The position numbers and the translations under genes are program-made. The notes beneath the pieces were generated by a model. That model was not told where the DNA came from and made no database searches. It saw only the letters and a program-made list of their open reading frames with translations. DNA of 6,507 nucleotides from Desulfobacterales bacterium (GTDB taxonomy: Bacteria > Desulfobacterota > Desulfobacteria > Desulfobacterales > C00003060), in contig CP070769.1 in assembly GCA_020347085.1 (NCBI GenBank), forward strand, positions 485,418-491,924, given 5' to 3'. Below, in pieces: positions 1 through 5,938 of this stretch (position 1 is its first letter; the number at the start of each line of letters is the position of its first letter).

Positions 1-6
1 ATCTCT

Positions 7-69
7 CACGCAGTTGCGTGCTGCTACAGGTTAATGTCTATATTCAACCTGTGCGCACTCGTGGCGCAC
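7..69. repeat. Cluster of three consecutive hairpins at the left edge
   Basis: Three perfect inverted repeats are packed into 63 bases. CACGCA/TGCGTG lies at 7-12 and 15-20 with a 2-nt loop. ACAGGTT/AACCTGT lies at 26-32 and 46-52. GTGCGC/GCGCAC lies at 51-56 and 64-69 with a 7-nt loop. The second and third share two bases, so they could be mutually exclusive. None is followed by a clear T-run on either strand, so a simple intrinsic terminator is not supported. They could belong to a structured RNA or repeat element that extends left of the window. The inverted repeats are seen directly; the function is unknown. Confidence 0.5.
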
Positions 70-196
70 TAATATGGCAATATCGTAAATCTGGCCCTAG
101 TTATGATAAATCAGCTAATCATGAATCCGAGGGGTTCTAAAATAGTTTCTTGATATCCAGCATCGATGCCATCCGGTCTTCACAAGGCGTTTCGCC
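70..196. other. Non-coding stretch downstream of the lipocalin gene
   Basis: No supportable gene is present. A short inverted repeat, AGGCG-TTT-CGCCT at 185-197, overlaps the lipocalin stop codon. On the minus strand it is followed only by TTGTG, so it is at best a weak terminator for the lipocalin. No other signal was recognised. Confidence 0.4.
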
Positions 197-775
197 TCAA
201 GGTATGAAACTCAAATCGCGGGCAATTGGATGGGTCACCGTCAAAGATGCGGCACCAAGTTTATCAGCATGATCAACGAAAATCAGTTTGTCTGTTTCAA
301 ACCCTAAGCCCTTTGACAGCTCGATTAGATGTCCTAAAGTGTCCTGTTCAAGTTCCTTGTCTCTTGCAAGTATCCACAAGTAGGAACGGTTCTGACTGCA
401 AACCAGGGAATAAGAGTAATTCTCTTTGTCCAGGGCAATGATGTTGTAACCGCCGTAAAACGGCCCAAAGAAGGACACCTTTAACCTGCCAACGTCCGGG
501 GTGCTTACAAGATATGCTTTTCCTTCTGCTCGCTTCCACTTCCCGGCTTCTTTGTCAAACCCCTTGTTCAATACGTCTATGCCGCCATCATCTCTTAACG
601 TGTATGTGGCAGTGATATTACTCAAACCCCTCTCAAACGAATGATCGAGGCGGGCTATTTCATACCAGGTGCCAAGGTAACGCTTTACCTCGAAACCATC
701 TACCGCGGTGATGTTGTCTGGAATGCCAACACATCCCGTAACGAATAGGCATGTCAAAAGGAATAGTCTTCTCAT
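197..775 (-). CDS. blc: Blc-type outer-membrane lipoprotein lipocalin
   Basis: This is a bacterial lipocalin, expected to be anchored to the outer membrane and to bind fatty acids or lysophospholipids. From the chosen ATG at 775 it is 192 aa. It has a short lipoprotein signal (MRRLFLLT...) with lipobox VTGC, so Cys15 would be lipidated. The +2 residue is Val, not Asp, which favours outer-membrane sorting. The lipocalin core motif YLGTWYEIARLDHSFERG lies at about residues 33-50. The Blc-like blocks SFFGPFYGGYN (101-111) and YLWILAR (132-138) follow, and all closely match my memory of E. coli Blc. An in-frame ATG at 841 would add 22 residues ahead of the signal peptide. I reject it because GGAGG lies 9 nt before the 775 start. 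The protein has about 20 extra C-terminal residues after KLIFVDH compared with E. coli Blc (177 aa). A terminator upstream separates it from the preceding gene, so it probably has its own promoter. Confidence 0.93.
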   Translation of the reverse strand: MRRLFLLTCLFVTGCVGIPDNITAVDGFEVKRYLGTWYEIARLDHSFERGLSNITATYTLRDDGGIDVLNKGFDKEAGKWKRAEGKAYLVSTPDVGRLKVSFFGPFYGGYNIIALDKENYSYSLVCSQNRSYLWILARDKELEQDTLGHLIELSKGLGFETDKLIFVDHADKLGAASLTVTHPIARDLSFIP

Positions 776-784
776 GTTTTTCAA

Positions 785-789
785 CCTCC
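785..789 (-). promoter_or_regulatory. Ribosome-binding site fixing the lipocalin start
   Basis: GGAGG on the minus strand lies 9 nt before the ATG at 775. It selects this start over the longer in-frame ATG at 841, which would place the lipoprotein signal internally. Confidence 0.75.
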
Positions 790-829
790 ATGGACGAACG
801 AATCGGTAAGAGAAAAAACGGCCGTCTAA

Positions 830-874
830 ATTGTACGTCATCTGATTCTACGTCATCCTGGTCAGAATGTGCAA
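830..874 (-). promoter_or_regulatory. Candidate lipocalin promoter with duplicated -10-like element
   Basis: On the minus strand a weak -35-like TTGCAC (869-874) is followed after 18 nt by TAGAAT (845-850), one mismatch from the sigma-70 -10 consensus. A second -10-like hexamer, TACAAT (830-835), lies 15 bp further on because the segment GATGACGTASAAT is tandemly duplicated (845-857 and 830-842, 12 of 13 identical). The region starts just after the terminator of the upstream gene, which fits an independent promoter. The -35 matches only 3 of 6 consensus bases. The duplicated TGACGTA core could instead be an operator. Confidence 0.4.
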
Positions 875-876
875 CG

Positions 877-910
877 TGAAAAAGCCACAGTTGCGCTTGC
901 AATTGTGGCT
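877..910 (-). terminator. Intrinsic terminator after the 113-aa gene
   Basis: On the minus strand AGCCACAATTG (910-900) pairs with CAACTGTGGCT (893-883) around a 6-nt loop. This gives an 11-bp stem with one G-T type mismatch, followed at once by a run of five T. It begins 28 nt past the stop codon of the gene at 939-1280 and ends before the lipocalin promoter region. It therefore separates the two genes. This is the clearest terminator in the window. Confidence 0.85.
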
Positions 911-938
911 CTCGAGTGGTTCCTCTGTCGAATTGAAT

Positions 939-1280
939 CTACGTTTCAGAAAAAACCCGGACGATGCTTTCAGGCGCCTCATAGTGCTTACTAGGCAGCG
1001 CGGCCTCTTTAGCAATATGTCCCGGGATGACAACACCTGTTTCAAGTTGCGCATAATCCATAAAGGTCCTGCCGTCGATCATGACCTTCATTCCATCAAT
1101 CGTGTGTTTCAATGGCACAACGGCATCCACCCCACGATACTTCTCCACGATGTTAGAATAACCGAATTTTTCTGCTTGTTTTCCAATGTCAACCTCAAGA
1201 AATATCCCGGATTCTTCCGAGATCTCTTCCTTATATTCCTCTCCTATTTTTGTTAAGACTTCACCCAGTTCATTGCTCAT
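939..1280 (-). CDS. Conserved-looking hypothetical protein, 113 aa
   Basis: I do not recognise a named family. The start ATG at 1280 has GGAAG 9 nt upstream and the gene ends at a good intrinsic terminator, so it looks like a genuine monocistronic gene. The N-terminal ~25 residues are highly acidic and helix-prone (NELGEVLTKIGEEYKEEISEE). The middle (about 26-70) contains GIFLEVDIGKQAEKFGY and VVPLKHTIDGMKVMIDG, likely beta strands with a central helix. The C-terminal third has DYAQLETGVVIPGHIAKEA (75-93) and ALPSKHYEAPES. There is no signal peptide, membrane segment, cysteine or recognisable catalytic motif, so the product is probably a small soluble cytoplasmic protein. No function is assigned. 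The phrase GVVIPGHIAKEAALP vaguely resembles short uncharacterised deltaproteobacterial proteins I have seen, but I cannot confirm this. Confidence 0.8.
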   Translation of the reverse strand: MSNELGEVLTKIGEEYKEEISEESGIFLEVDIGKQAEKFGYSNIVEKYRGVDAVVPLKHTIDGMKVMIDGRTFMDYAQLETGVVIPGHIAKEAALPSKHYEAPESIVRVFSET

Positions 1281-1315
1281 ATGTAATCACTTCCAGATTC
1301 TTTCTTCGTTTTCTA

Positions 1316-1343
1316 TAGATAAGCACTATGTGGCCGGAGTCAA
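1316..1343 (-). promoter_or_regulatory. Candidate promoter of the 113-aa gene
   Basis: On the minus strand TTGACT (1338-1343, 5 of 6 to the -35 consensus) is followed after 16 nt by TATCTA (1316-1321). The predicted start would lie about 30 nt before the ATG at 1280. The -10 match is poor (3 of 6), though the -35 and the position are good. The -35 overlaps the left arm region of a TGGCC/GGCCA inverted repeat (1331-1335 and 1353-1357). Confidence 0.35.
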
Positions 1344-1483
1344 TGGTGCTTTGGCCATGTCTCGGCCGCAAGGGAGCAAAGAAGGGGGATGCCAAAGAAG
1401 AGGCTGCCAGAGGGTAAGTGCGGGCCGCAGTGATAGGAATCAGGAAGAGAAGATCGTGGTGTCGTGTATCTTTGCTTTGGTCT

Positions 1484-1502
1484 TTGCAAATAACTTTTGC
1501 AA
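1484..1502. repeat. AT-rich hairpin just after the beta-barrel stop codon
   Basis: TTGCAAA and TTTGCAA form a perfect 7-bp stem around the 5-nt loop TAACT, 7 nt beyond the barrel gene's stop. No T-run follows on the minus strand, so it is a poor intrinsic terminator. It could still protect the 3' end of the mRNA. No better terminator was found between 1281 and 1509. Confidence 0.4.
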
Positions 1503-1509
1503 CAGAATA

Positions 1510-2472
1510 CTAGAAACGGAAGTTGAAGGTGATCCCCCCAAATCCACCGGCTTCGTAGTCCTCCTCGGCAATCCGGTCGCCTTTTTCGTCTTCCAAACGA
1601 AGCTCTCCAGCCATCTCTGCACCTCCGAACAGGCTCATCTGAGCCCGGCGACTGAAGCTATAGCTTACACTGCAAAAAATCGGGAATGCCCGATCCTGGC
1701 CAATACCGCTGGGAGCCATTCGTTTGTCGTCGAGCCGGAACCGCAGTTTTTCATAGCGGACGCCGACGGAGAGGCCCCATTTGTCGGAGGCCTGCCATCT
1801 CAGAACCAGCCCTGGACCCAAGGTGGCGCCAAGACCTCGGCCGGTTTCCAGGCTGAGGCGATCCGTTATCTTCCACTTGACCATCAGCACAGGAAATACA
1901 GTGGCGTTGTCTTCTATCTGACTTATCACCGCGATGCCGGGCCCCATCGTCAACTGGTCGCCAAAGCGGTAAAAAATCCCGGCAACGCCTCCACCTTGTA
2001 TGGCATCTTCCAGGTCAGCGCCGCTTTCTGCCGAAAAACGCAAGGTAGGCACCACAAACACAGTCCACGCTTTATTGAATCCCCACCGCACCGGCATGCT
2101 CACGCGATATGAATTAATGTCTTTCCAGGGGCGCAGTGCGGCAAATCCCGTGTCGCCTGAGAAATCATATCCGTCCAAGGCGTAGCCCAGGGCAAATGAA
2201 ACGCTGCGATGATAATCGAGCGCATACGTGATCCCGCTCTGGATGAAGAGGCGGTCAGCGCTGAAACTGCCATCGTGGTCGATGTCGGTATCGAGCTGAT
2301 GCACGTATCCACCTCTCAGAAAGGTCGACCAACCTGGTTCTGAGCCCGTCCTTCTGCGTGTCTCCTGGGTTTCGAGGGCTGAACCAATAACAGGGAAAGC
2401 GAGGAAGATTAACTTCACGAAAATCAGGCTTTGGATGATCACATAGGTTCTACTTGGGCGGCGTATGTGCAT
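1510..2472 (-). CDS. DUF6268-like outer-membrane beta-barrel protein
   Basis: This is a 320-aa secreted protein predicted to form an outer-membrane beta-barrel. A signal peptide is visible: basic n-region (HIRRPSR), hydrophobic core at about 10-29, and a likely signal peptidase I site after GSA (residue 32). The mature part consists of alternating amphipathic strands, for example SVSFALGYALDGYDFSG, YRVSMPVRWGF, SLETGRGLGATLGPGL and GVRYEKLRFRLDD. It ends in NFRF, with the terminal phenylalanine typical of BAM-inserted barrels. The order of these blocks resembles the uncharacterised family I know as DUF6268; that match is from memory. The substrate or role is unknown. The ATG at 2472 has a purine-rich AGAAGGA only about 1-2 nt away, which is unusually close. 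A GTG ten codons later (2442) is the alternative start but would remove the basic n-region. The gene lies 48 nt after the flavodoxin-like ORF, probably in one transcript with it. Confidence 0.85.
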   Translation of the reverse strand: MHIRRPSRTYVIIQSLIFVKLIFLAFPVIGSALETQETRRRTGSEPGWSTFLRGGYVHQLDTDIDHDGSFSADRLFIQSGITYALDYHRSVSFALGYALDGYDFSGDTGFAALRPWKDINSYRVSMPVRWGFNKAWTVFVVPTLRFSAESGADLEDAIQGGGVAGIFYRFGDQLTMGPGIAVISQIEDNATVFPVLMVKWKITDRLSLETGRGLGATLGPGLVLRWQASDKWGLSVGVRYEKLRFRLDDKRMAPSGIGQDRAFPIFCSVSYSFSRRAQMSLFGGAEMAGELRLEDEKGDRIAEEDYEAGGFGGITFNFRF

Positions 2473-2520
2473 ATCCTTCTTTCAGTTCATGTGCGCAACA
2501 TGCCTGTTGAGAGGATCCAG

Positions 2521-2769
2521 TCAGTGAAGGAAGCAGGCCTGCCTGGATGGCAGTTGGCCCGGTCCTTTCTCAGTCTCTGCAAGGGCTGTGCAGATGGCGT
2601 CCTGCATGGTTGTCAGGTCCATCGGGATGAAATCGCGGATGCGGTTTTCCCTGCATATTACTTCATTCTTGAGACCTTCCACAAGCGGGAACACTCCACC
2701 AGCCACAGCTTCAGCCATCTTCTTGGTGCTGCCCCAGTCGGTGGCGTATACGATCAATACATTGGCCAT
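2521..2769 (-). CDS. Truncated flavodoxin-like protein (N-terminal part only)
   Basis: The first ~25 residues (NVLIVYATDWGSTKKMAEAV) match the flavodoxin fold start: a hydrophobic beta strand, then the FMN-phosphate loop TDWGST (10-15), then a helix. Segments at about 34-41 and 48-60 (IPMDLTTMQDAI) could correspond to beta-2 and the loop before beta-3, where flavodoxins usually read like DL..YDAIIFG. After that the similarity stops. The protein ends at 82 aa instead of the usual ~140-150, so the FMN-isoalloxazine loops are missing. Reading the other frames downstream to 2473 did not recover the missing half. The ribosome-binding site is strong (GGAGG 6 nt before the ATG), so the ORF is probably translated or only recently broken. 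It is either a decayed flavodoxin or a diverged short protein using the P-loop half. The outer-membrane barrel gene follows after 48 nt. Confidence 0.6.
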   Translation of the reverse strand: MANVLIVYATDWGSTKKMAEAVAGGVFPLVEGLKNEVICRENRIRDFIPMDLTTMQDAICTALAETEKGPGQLPSRQACFLH

Positions 2770-3041
2770 AGCTCACCTCCACTTTGGAATTCCATGTTCT
2801 TCAATGTTGATTGCGGAAAGTCAGATTCGCTCCAAGATATACACTTTTACTATGTAAATGAAAACTTTGGTTCCCTCAATGGGGTCAATACTGTATTTTA
2901 CAGGGGAGAAAGCCTGTATTTAATGACGAAGACCCTTTGGAGAATGCTGTCCCTTCCACATTCATCATTTGATCACCTTTACACCATCATCTCACTTCCA
3001 CGCTTCTTTTCAAATTGAGGCTGTGATAGATTGTTTCTACC
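2770..3041. other. Divergent intergenic region with two short palindromes
   Basis: These 272 bp separate two divergently transcribed genes and hold no supportable ORF. Two perfect 13-bp palindromes with the same 5-3-5 layout occur: TTTAC-TAT-GTAAA (2846-2858) and CTGTA-TTT-TACAG (2891-2903). The half-site CTGTATTT recurs directly at 2913-2920. These could be operators. No convincing plus-strand sigma-70 promoter was found for the gene at 3042. Confidence 0.4.
2836..2864 (-). promoter_or_regulatory. Candidate promoter for the flavodoxin-like/barrel unit
   Basis: On the minus strand TTTTCA (2859-2864, 4 of 6) and TATATC (2836-2841, 4 of 6) are separated by 17 nt. The spacer contains the perfect palindrome TTTAC-TAT-GTAAA (2846-2858), which could bind a repressor. 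It lies about 67 nt before the ATG at 2769. This is a consensus match by eye only. Confidence 0.3.
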
Positions 3042-4589
3042 ATGTCAGAATCTTGGGATACAATCGTCGTTGGAGCCGGTGTAGGAGGGCTTTCGGCTGC
3101 CGCCCACCTGGTGAGGGCCGGACAGCGTGTACTCGTCCTGGAGAAAAATCCCCATGCCGGTGGTACAGCCTTCGTGTTCACTCGAAAGGGCTTCACCTTT
3201 CCAATGGGACCTTTAGGCTTCAGCTCACCAGGGGTCGTGAGCAATGCCTTGTCCTATCTGAAACAAGACAAAGACCTTGATTTCTGTCGTGTGCACTACC
3301 GAATGAGGGCCTTCGACCTGACCGTATCGCTTTCTGCACCCTTTGATCACATTCAGGAGGAGCTATCGGGAATTTTCCCTAGTGAAGCCGAGGCGATTAA
3401 AACATTCTTCCATGATATGGCAAATATCATTTCGGGCATTCGGTCTCCTAATCAAAGAGAGAACGGCTCCATGCCGGAACAAACCCGGGGACTCTCAGCG
3501 CGTGAGTATATCGAATCGCTCATTACAGATTGGAGGCTGCGCAGGATTCTCGGCAGTCTGGGTACGCGAGAGCCATACAGCAGCGTCCCACTTCTCGCCG
3601 CCATGTGGGACCTGATGGGAAACGAGGGGATATGGTATCCAAAGGATGGTATGGGTGCCTTCTGTAACAGGCTGGTCAGGGCTGTCACGGGGAGTGACCA
3701 ACACTGCGGGGCTTTAGCCGAGATTAGGCTTGGAGTTCCGGTGAAGCAGATTCGAGTGAAGAATGGAAGAACGGAGGGTGTCACGTTAGGGGATGGTACA
3801 ACCATTGAGGCAACAAATATCATTTCAAACGCTGACTACAAGGCGACCTTTCTGAATCTTGTGGATCCAAAAAGTATGCCGGAGAGATGGGTCCGCGCTG
3901 TGGCTCGTGCCAAGCAGGCGGGCTCAGTCTTTCAGGTTTGCCTTGGTGTGGAAACGAGCAAGCTCGATGCCTCGGCGTTTTCTCAGGGAAGTCGACTGGT
4001 TTACAGGCGGGGAAGTCATCTCAGAGACGTCCAGGAGCCTGACTGGTCTGCCAGCGAAGTGGATCCTTATGTGCTAGCGGATCAAGAGCTGGAGATAAGC
4101 CTTTTGACCAGAGAAGATCCAATGCTCGCGCCTCCAAATGGAAGTGTGGTGGTCATTCGCACTGAGGCAGACCATACCCATTTTATGAAGTATCGTCCCA
4201 CAATGGGTAGGAGAATATCTTCATACAAAGAATACAAAACACGCCTGGCCAGGGGCCTCATTCACGAAATCAGCCGTCTTTTACCAGGCTTGGAACAAGC
4301 GATCCAGGTCATGGACGTGGCCACACCCCTAACGTTTGAAGACCAAGGTGGAAGGAGCCAGGGCGCTGTGGCAGGCTGGTCATGGGATTATGAGGATAAC
4401 AGAGACTATCGGCCCATGGAATTGATCCAAACACAGATTCGCGGGCTCTATATGGTCGGATACCAAGCCTATTCGGCGTTGTTTATGGGAGGCATCCCCA
4501 CAGCCATCGAGAGCGGCCGGCGAGTCGCAGAGCTGCTTCTGGAAGGTGCAGGCCCTTTAGAAGAAATAAGGATCCCTGTATCTGACTGA
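3042..4589 (+). CDS. Phytoene desaturase-like FAD-dependent oxidoreductase
   Basis: This 515-aa flavoenzyme belongs to the CrtI / phytoene dehydrogenase-related amine-oxidase superfamily. The N-terminus has the dinucleotide-binding motif VVGAGVGG (9-16), then Glu34 at the end of beta-2 for FAD ribose, then the GG of HAGGTA (38-43). The C-terminus carries the second FAD block, GLYMVGYQAYSALFMGG (468-484), then IPTAIESGRRVAELLL. The usual Asp of the GD motif is absent: the sequence reads VGYQ. The length fits the family (~490-520). Members desaturate, isomerise or saturate carotenoids, retinoids or other lipids. With no crtB or crtE neighbour the substrate cannot be named, so I give no symbol. 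The ATG at 3042 is forced by an in-frame TAG five codons upstream, but no Shine-Dalgarno sequence lies near it. The gene is solitary, divergent from the flavodoxin-like gene and convergent with sodB. Confidence 0.88.
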   Translation: MSESWDTIVVGAGVGGLSAAAHLVRAGQRVLVLEKNPHAGGTAFVFTRKGFTFPMGPLGFSSPGVVSNALSYLKQDKDLDFCRVHYRMRAFDLTVSLSAPFDHIQEELSGIFPSEAEAIKTFFHDMANIISGIRSPNQRENGSMPEQTRGLSAREYIESLITDWRLRRILGSLGTREPYSSVPLLAAMWDLMGNEGIWYPKDGMGAFCNRLVRAVTGSDQHCGALAEIRLGVPVKQIRVKNGRTEGVTLGDGTTIEATNIISNADYKATFLNLVDPKSMPERWVRAVARAKQAGSVFQVCLGVETSKLDASAFSQGSRLVYRRGSHLRDVQEPDWSASEVDPYVLADQELEISLLTREDPMLAPPNGSVVVIRTEADHTHFMKYRPTMGRRISSYKEYKTRLARGLIHEISRLLPGLEQAIQVMDVATPLTFEDQGGRSQGAVAGWSWDYEDNRDYRPMELIQTQIRGLYMVGYQAYSALFMGGIPTAIESGRRVAELLLEGAGPLEEIRIPVSD

Positions 4590-4816
4590 GACGTTGCGCC
4601 CCCTTTTGTGGCAGTTACATATCCTAAGTCTTGCACCTTGTATTTTTGCAACCTATAGCAGAGAAATTGACTTTGGTAATTTAAAGATTGTTTTTTGATA
4701 TCGGAAATCGCTGGTTTTGCTATGCTATGGAAGATGTTGGGAAACCCCGGTGGAATCCGCTACAAAAGACTACTAAACGCCCTATCTCAGAGGACACAAT
4801 CTAGAGCAGGGAAGAA
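4590..4816. other. Convergent intergenic region with a cobalamin-riboswitch-like stretch
   Basis: There is no gene. Both flanking genes end here, yet no good bidirectional terminator was found; the best inverted repeat is TTGCA/TGCAA around 4630-4650. On the plus strand, 4711-4758 reads like the 5' half of a cobalamin riboswitch: GGTTTTGC (4713), then GGGAA (4739-4743), then CCGGTGGAATCC (4747-4758). The expected CTG-CCCGC-ACTGT block and a good B12 box do not follow, and the next gene is on the other strand. This may be a remnant or chance. Confidence 0.3.
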
Positions 4817-5410
4817 TTAACCCAGTTGAGAATTGACACAGTCCCAGTTGATCAACTTTTCAACAAAAACGTTGAGATAATCCGGTCTTCTGTTCTGATA
4901 GTCAAGGTAGTATGCATGCTCCCAAACATCTACCGTCAGAAGTGGTTTTAAGCCCCGAGCAACCGGTGTGTCGGCATTAGGTGTCTTCATCACGTGCAGT
5001 TTGTCATCTTTCAAAACCAGCCATGCCCACCCACTGCCGAATTGAGTCGCCCCAGCATTTTTGAACGCATCCGAGAACTTTTCAAAGCCGCCAAAATCAG
5101 CCTCGATCTTTTGTGCGATGGCCCCAGTTGGAGGACCACCCCCGCCTGGTTTCATGCATTTCCAATAGAAAGAATGATTCCAGACTTGGGCCACATTGTT
5201 AAAGACAGCCTGTTTGGATGTCTCACCTGCCGTCTTTTTGATGATGGTTTCAAGTGCCTCATTCGCCAATTCTGTTCCTTCAACCAATTTGTTAGCATTC
5301 ACAACATAGGCGTTGTGATGTTTGCCATAATGAAACTCCAAAGTTTTTCCGCTGATGTGCGGTGACAGGGCGTCGTCCGGGTAAGGCAAATCTGGTAGTG
5401 TGATAGCCAT
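4817..5410 (-). CDS. sodB: Superoxide dismutase [Fe]
   Basis: This is an Fe/Mn-family superoxide dismutase of 197 aa. It converts superoxide to oxygen and hydrogen peroxide, normally in the cytoplasm; no signal peptide is present. The four metal ligands are visible: His27 (in FHYGKHHNAY), His79 (in VWNHSFYW), Asp161 and His165 (in DVWEHAYYLDYQNRR). Gln75 in NNVAQVWNH is at the position of the E. coli FeSOD active-site Gln69, where MnSODs have Gly. TVDVWEH also follows the Fe-type pattern, so iron is the likely metal. The QFGSGWAWLVLKDDKL segment is closer to that of MnSODs, so cambialistic activity cannot be excluded. The ATG at 5410 is supported by AGGAGG 7 nt upstream. The gene is full length, convergent with the FAD oxidoreductase, and appears to be a single-gene unit. 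It suggests an anaerobe or facultative organism that meets oxygen. Confidence 0.97.
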   Translation of the reverse strand: MAITLPDLPYPDDALSPHISGKTLEFHYGKHHNAYVVNANKLVEGTELANEALETIIKKTAGETSKQAVFNNVAQVWNHSFYWKCMKPGGGGPPTGAIAQKIEADFGGFEKFSDAFKNAGATQFGSGWAWLVLKDDKLHVMKTPNADTPVARGLKPLLTVDVWEHAYYLDYQNRRPDYLNVFVEKLINWDCVNSQLG

Positions 5411-5784
5411 GATTACTCCTCCTTTGATTACTCTGCGATTTTTGAAATTCTAAAGTACTAAAATCTCAACCTATCACCAAATGAAGCTGCAGACAGCAAA
5501 TTTCTTCATATGGAAGGCACGATAATAACGTTGTTGCGGCTGCCAAGGCGGTCTAGATTTGTTTGGCGACATTATTTGACGCCAAAGGTTTTGCGAACTT
5601 CCTTCCCATTACCTCTGTTTCAAGAAATGTCAAGATATAAAAACCATATCGAAACCAGATTGGCAACAAAAACGGGCTTTTTAAGATATATCTCGACTCA
5701 AGACATCTTTACATTATCTCTAATATTGGAGGGCGGAGATTTCTAGAAGGTACTTCCCATTATTGATGCCCACCTATGGGGCGG
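5411..5784. other. Gene-poor region upstream of sodB
   Basis: No convincing gene lies between the sodB start and the amphi-Trp gene. The sodB 5' region should contain its promoter on the minus strand. TAGAAT (5444-5449) is a possible -10, but no good -35 is seen. A perfect inverted repeat, TTTGGCG/CGCCAAA with an 11-nt loop, lies at 5562-5586. A plus-strand reading frame at 5510-5746 (78 codons) lacks a ribosome-binding site and any recognisable motif, so I do not call it a gene. A GGAGGGCGGAG purine run at 5727-5737 is not followed by a start codon at usable distance. Confidence 0.5.
5562..5586. repeat. 7-bp inverted repeat (hairpin)
   Basis: TTTGGCG (5562-5568) and CGCCAAA (5580-5586) are perfectly complementary around an 11-nt AT-rich loop. 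No T-run follows on either strand, so it is more likely an operator-like palindrome or a structural hairpin than an intrinsic terminator. Confidence 0.45.
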
Positions 5785-5785
5785 A

Positions 5786-5830
5786 TCTATCAAAGGTTTC
5801 TAACTCATATGATAAGTTTCGTCAAACGGT
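5786..5830. repeat. Direct repeat copy A, downstream of the amphi-Trp gene
   Basis: This copy is 45 bp long and matches copy B (6185-6229) at 38 of 45 positions without gaps, in the same orientation, 399 bp apart. On the minus strand it reads LTKLII-stop-VRNL-stop. Five of the seven differences from copy B fall in the third codon position of that frame, which hints at a former coding end. The repeat may be the fossil of a duplicated gene end or a dispersed intergenic element. Confidence 0.65.
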
Positions 5831-5938
5831 GGGGGTGAATGACAGCAAGCGAAGTTAGATGCGAAGGCGATAGGGATCGTTTCGTTGTCATGATATTGAG
5901 TATACTTCAGAAAAAACAGAGCACCAAAGAATGTGGGA

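Noticed and set aside
841..841. Upstream ATG giving a 214-aa lipocalin
   Set aside because: It would put 22 residues before the lipoprotein signal and sits inside the duplicated promoter-like repeat. The ATG at 775 has a proper ribosome-binding site.
1186..2112. Long plus-strand open frame (308 codons)
   Set aside because: It lies opposite the beta-barrel gene, whose minus-strand product has a signal peptide, family-like blocks and a terminal Phe. The plus frame has low-complexity shadow composition and no ribosome-binding site.
2891..2903. LexA/SOS-box resemblance (CTGTATTTTACAG)
   Set aside because: The half-sites are right, but the spacing is too short: 13 bp in total instead of the 16 bp of CTGT-N8-ACAG.
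2431..3018. Plus-strand open frame of 195 codons across the flavodoxin-like ORF and the intergenic region
   Set aside because: It runs antisense to two better-supported genes and through a promoter-like region. It has no recognisable domain or ribosome-binding site.
5510..5746. Plus-strand open frame of 78 codons
   Set aside because: There is no Shine-Dalgarno sequence before the ATG, no known motif, and an arginine-rich irregular composition. The evidence is not sufficient for a gene.
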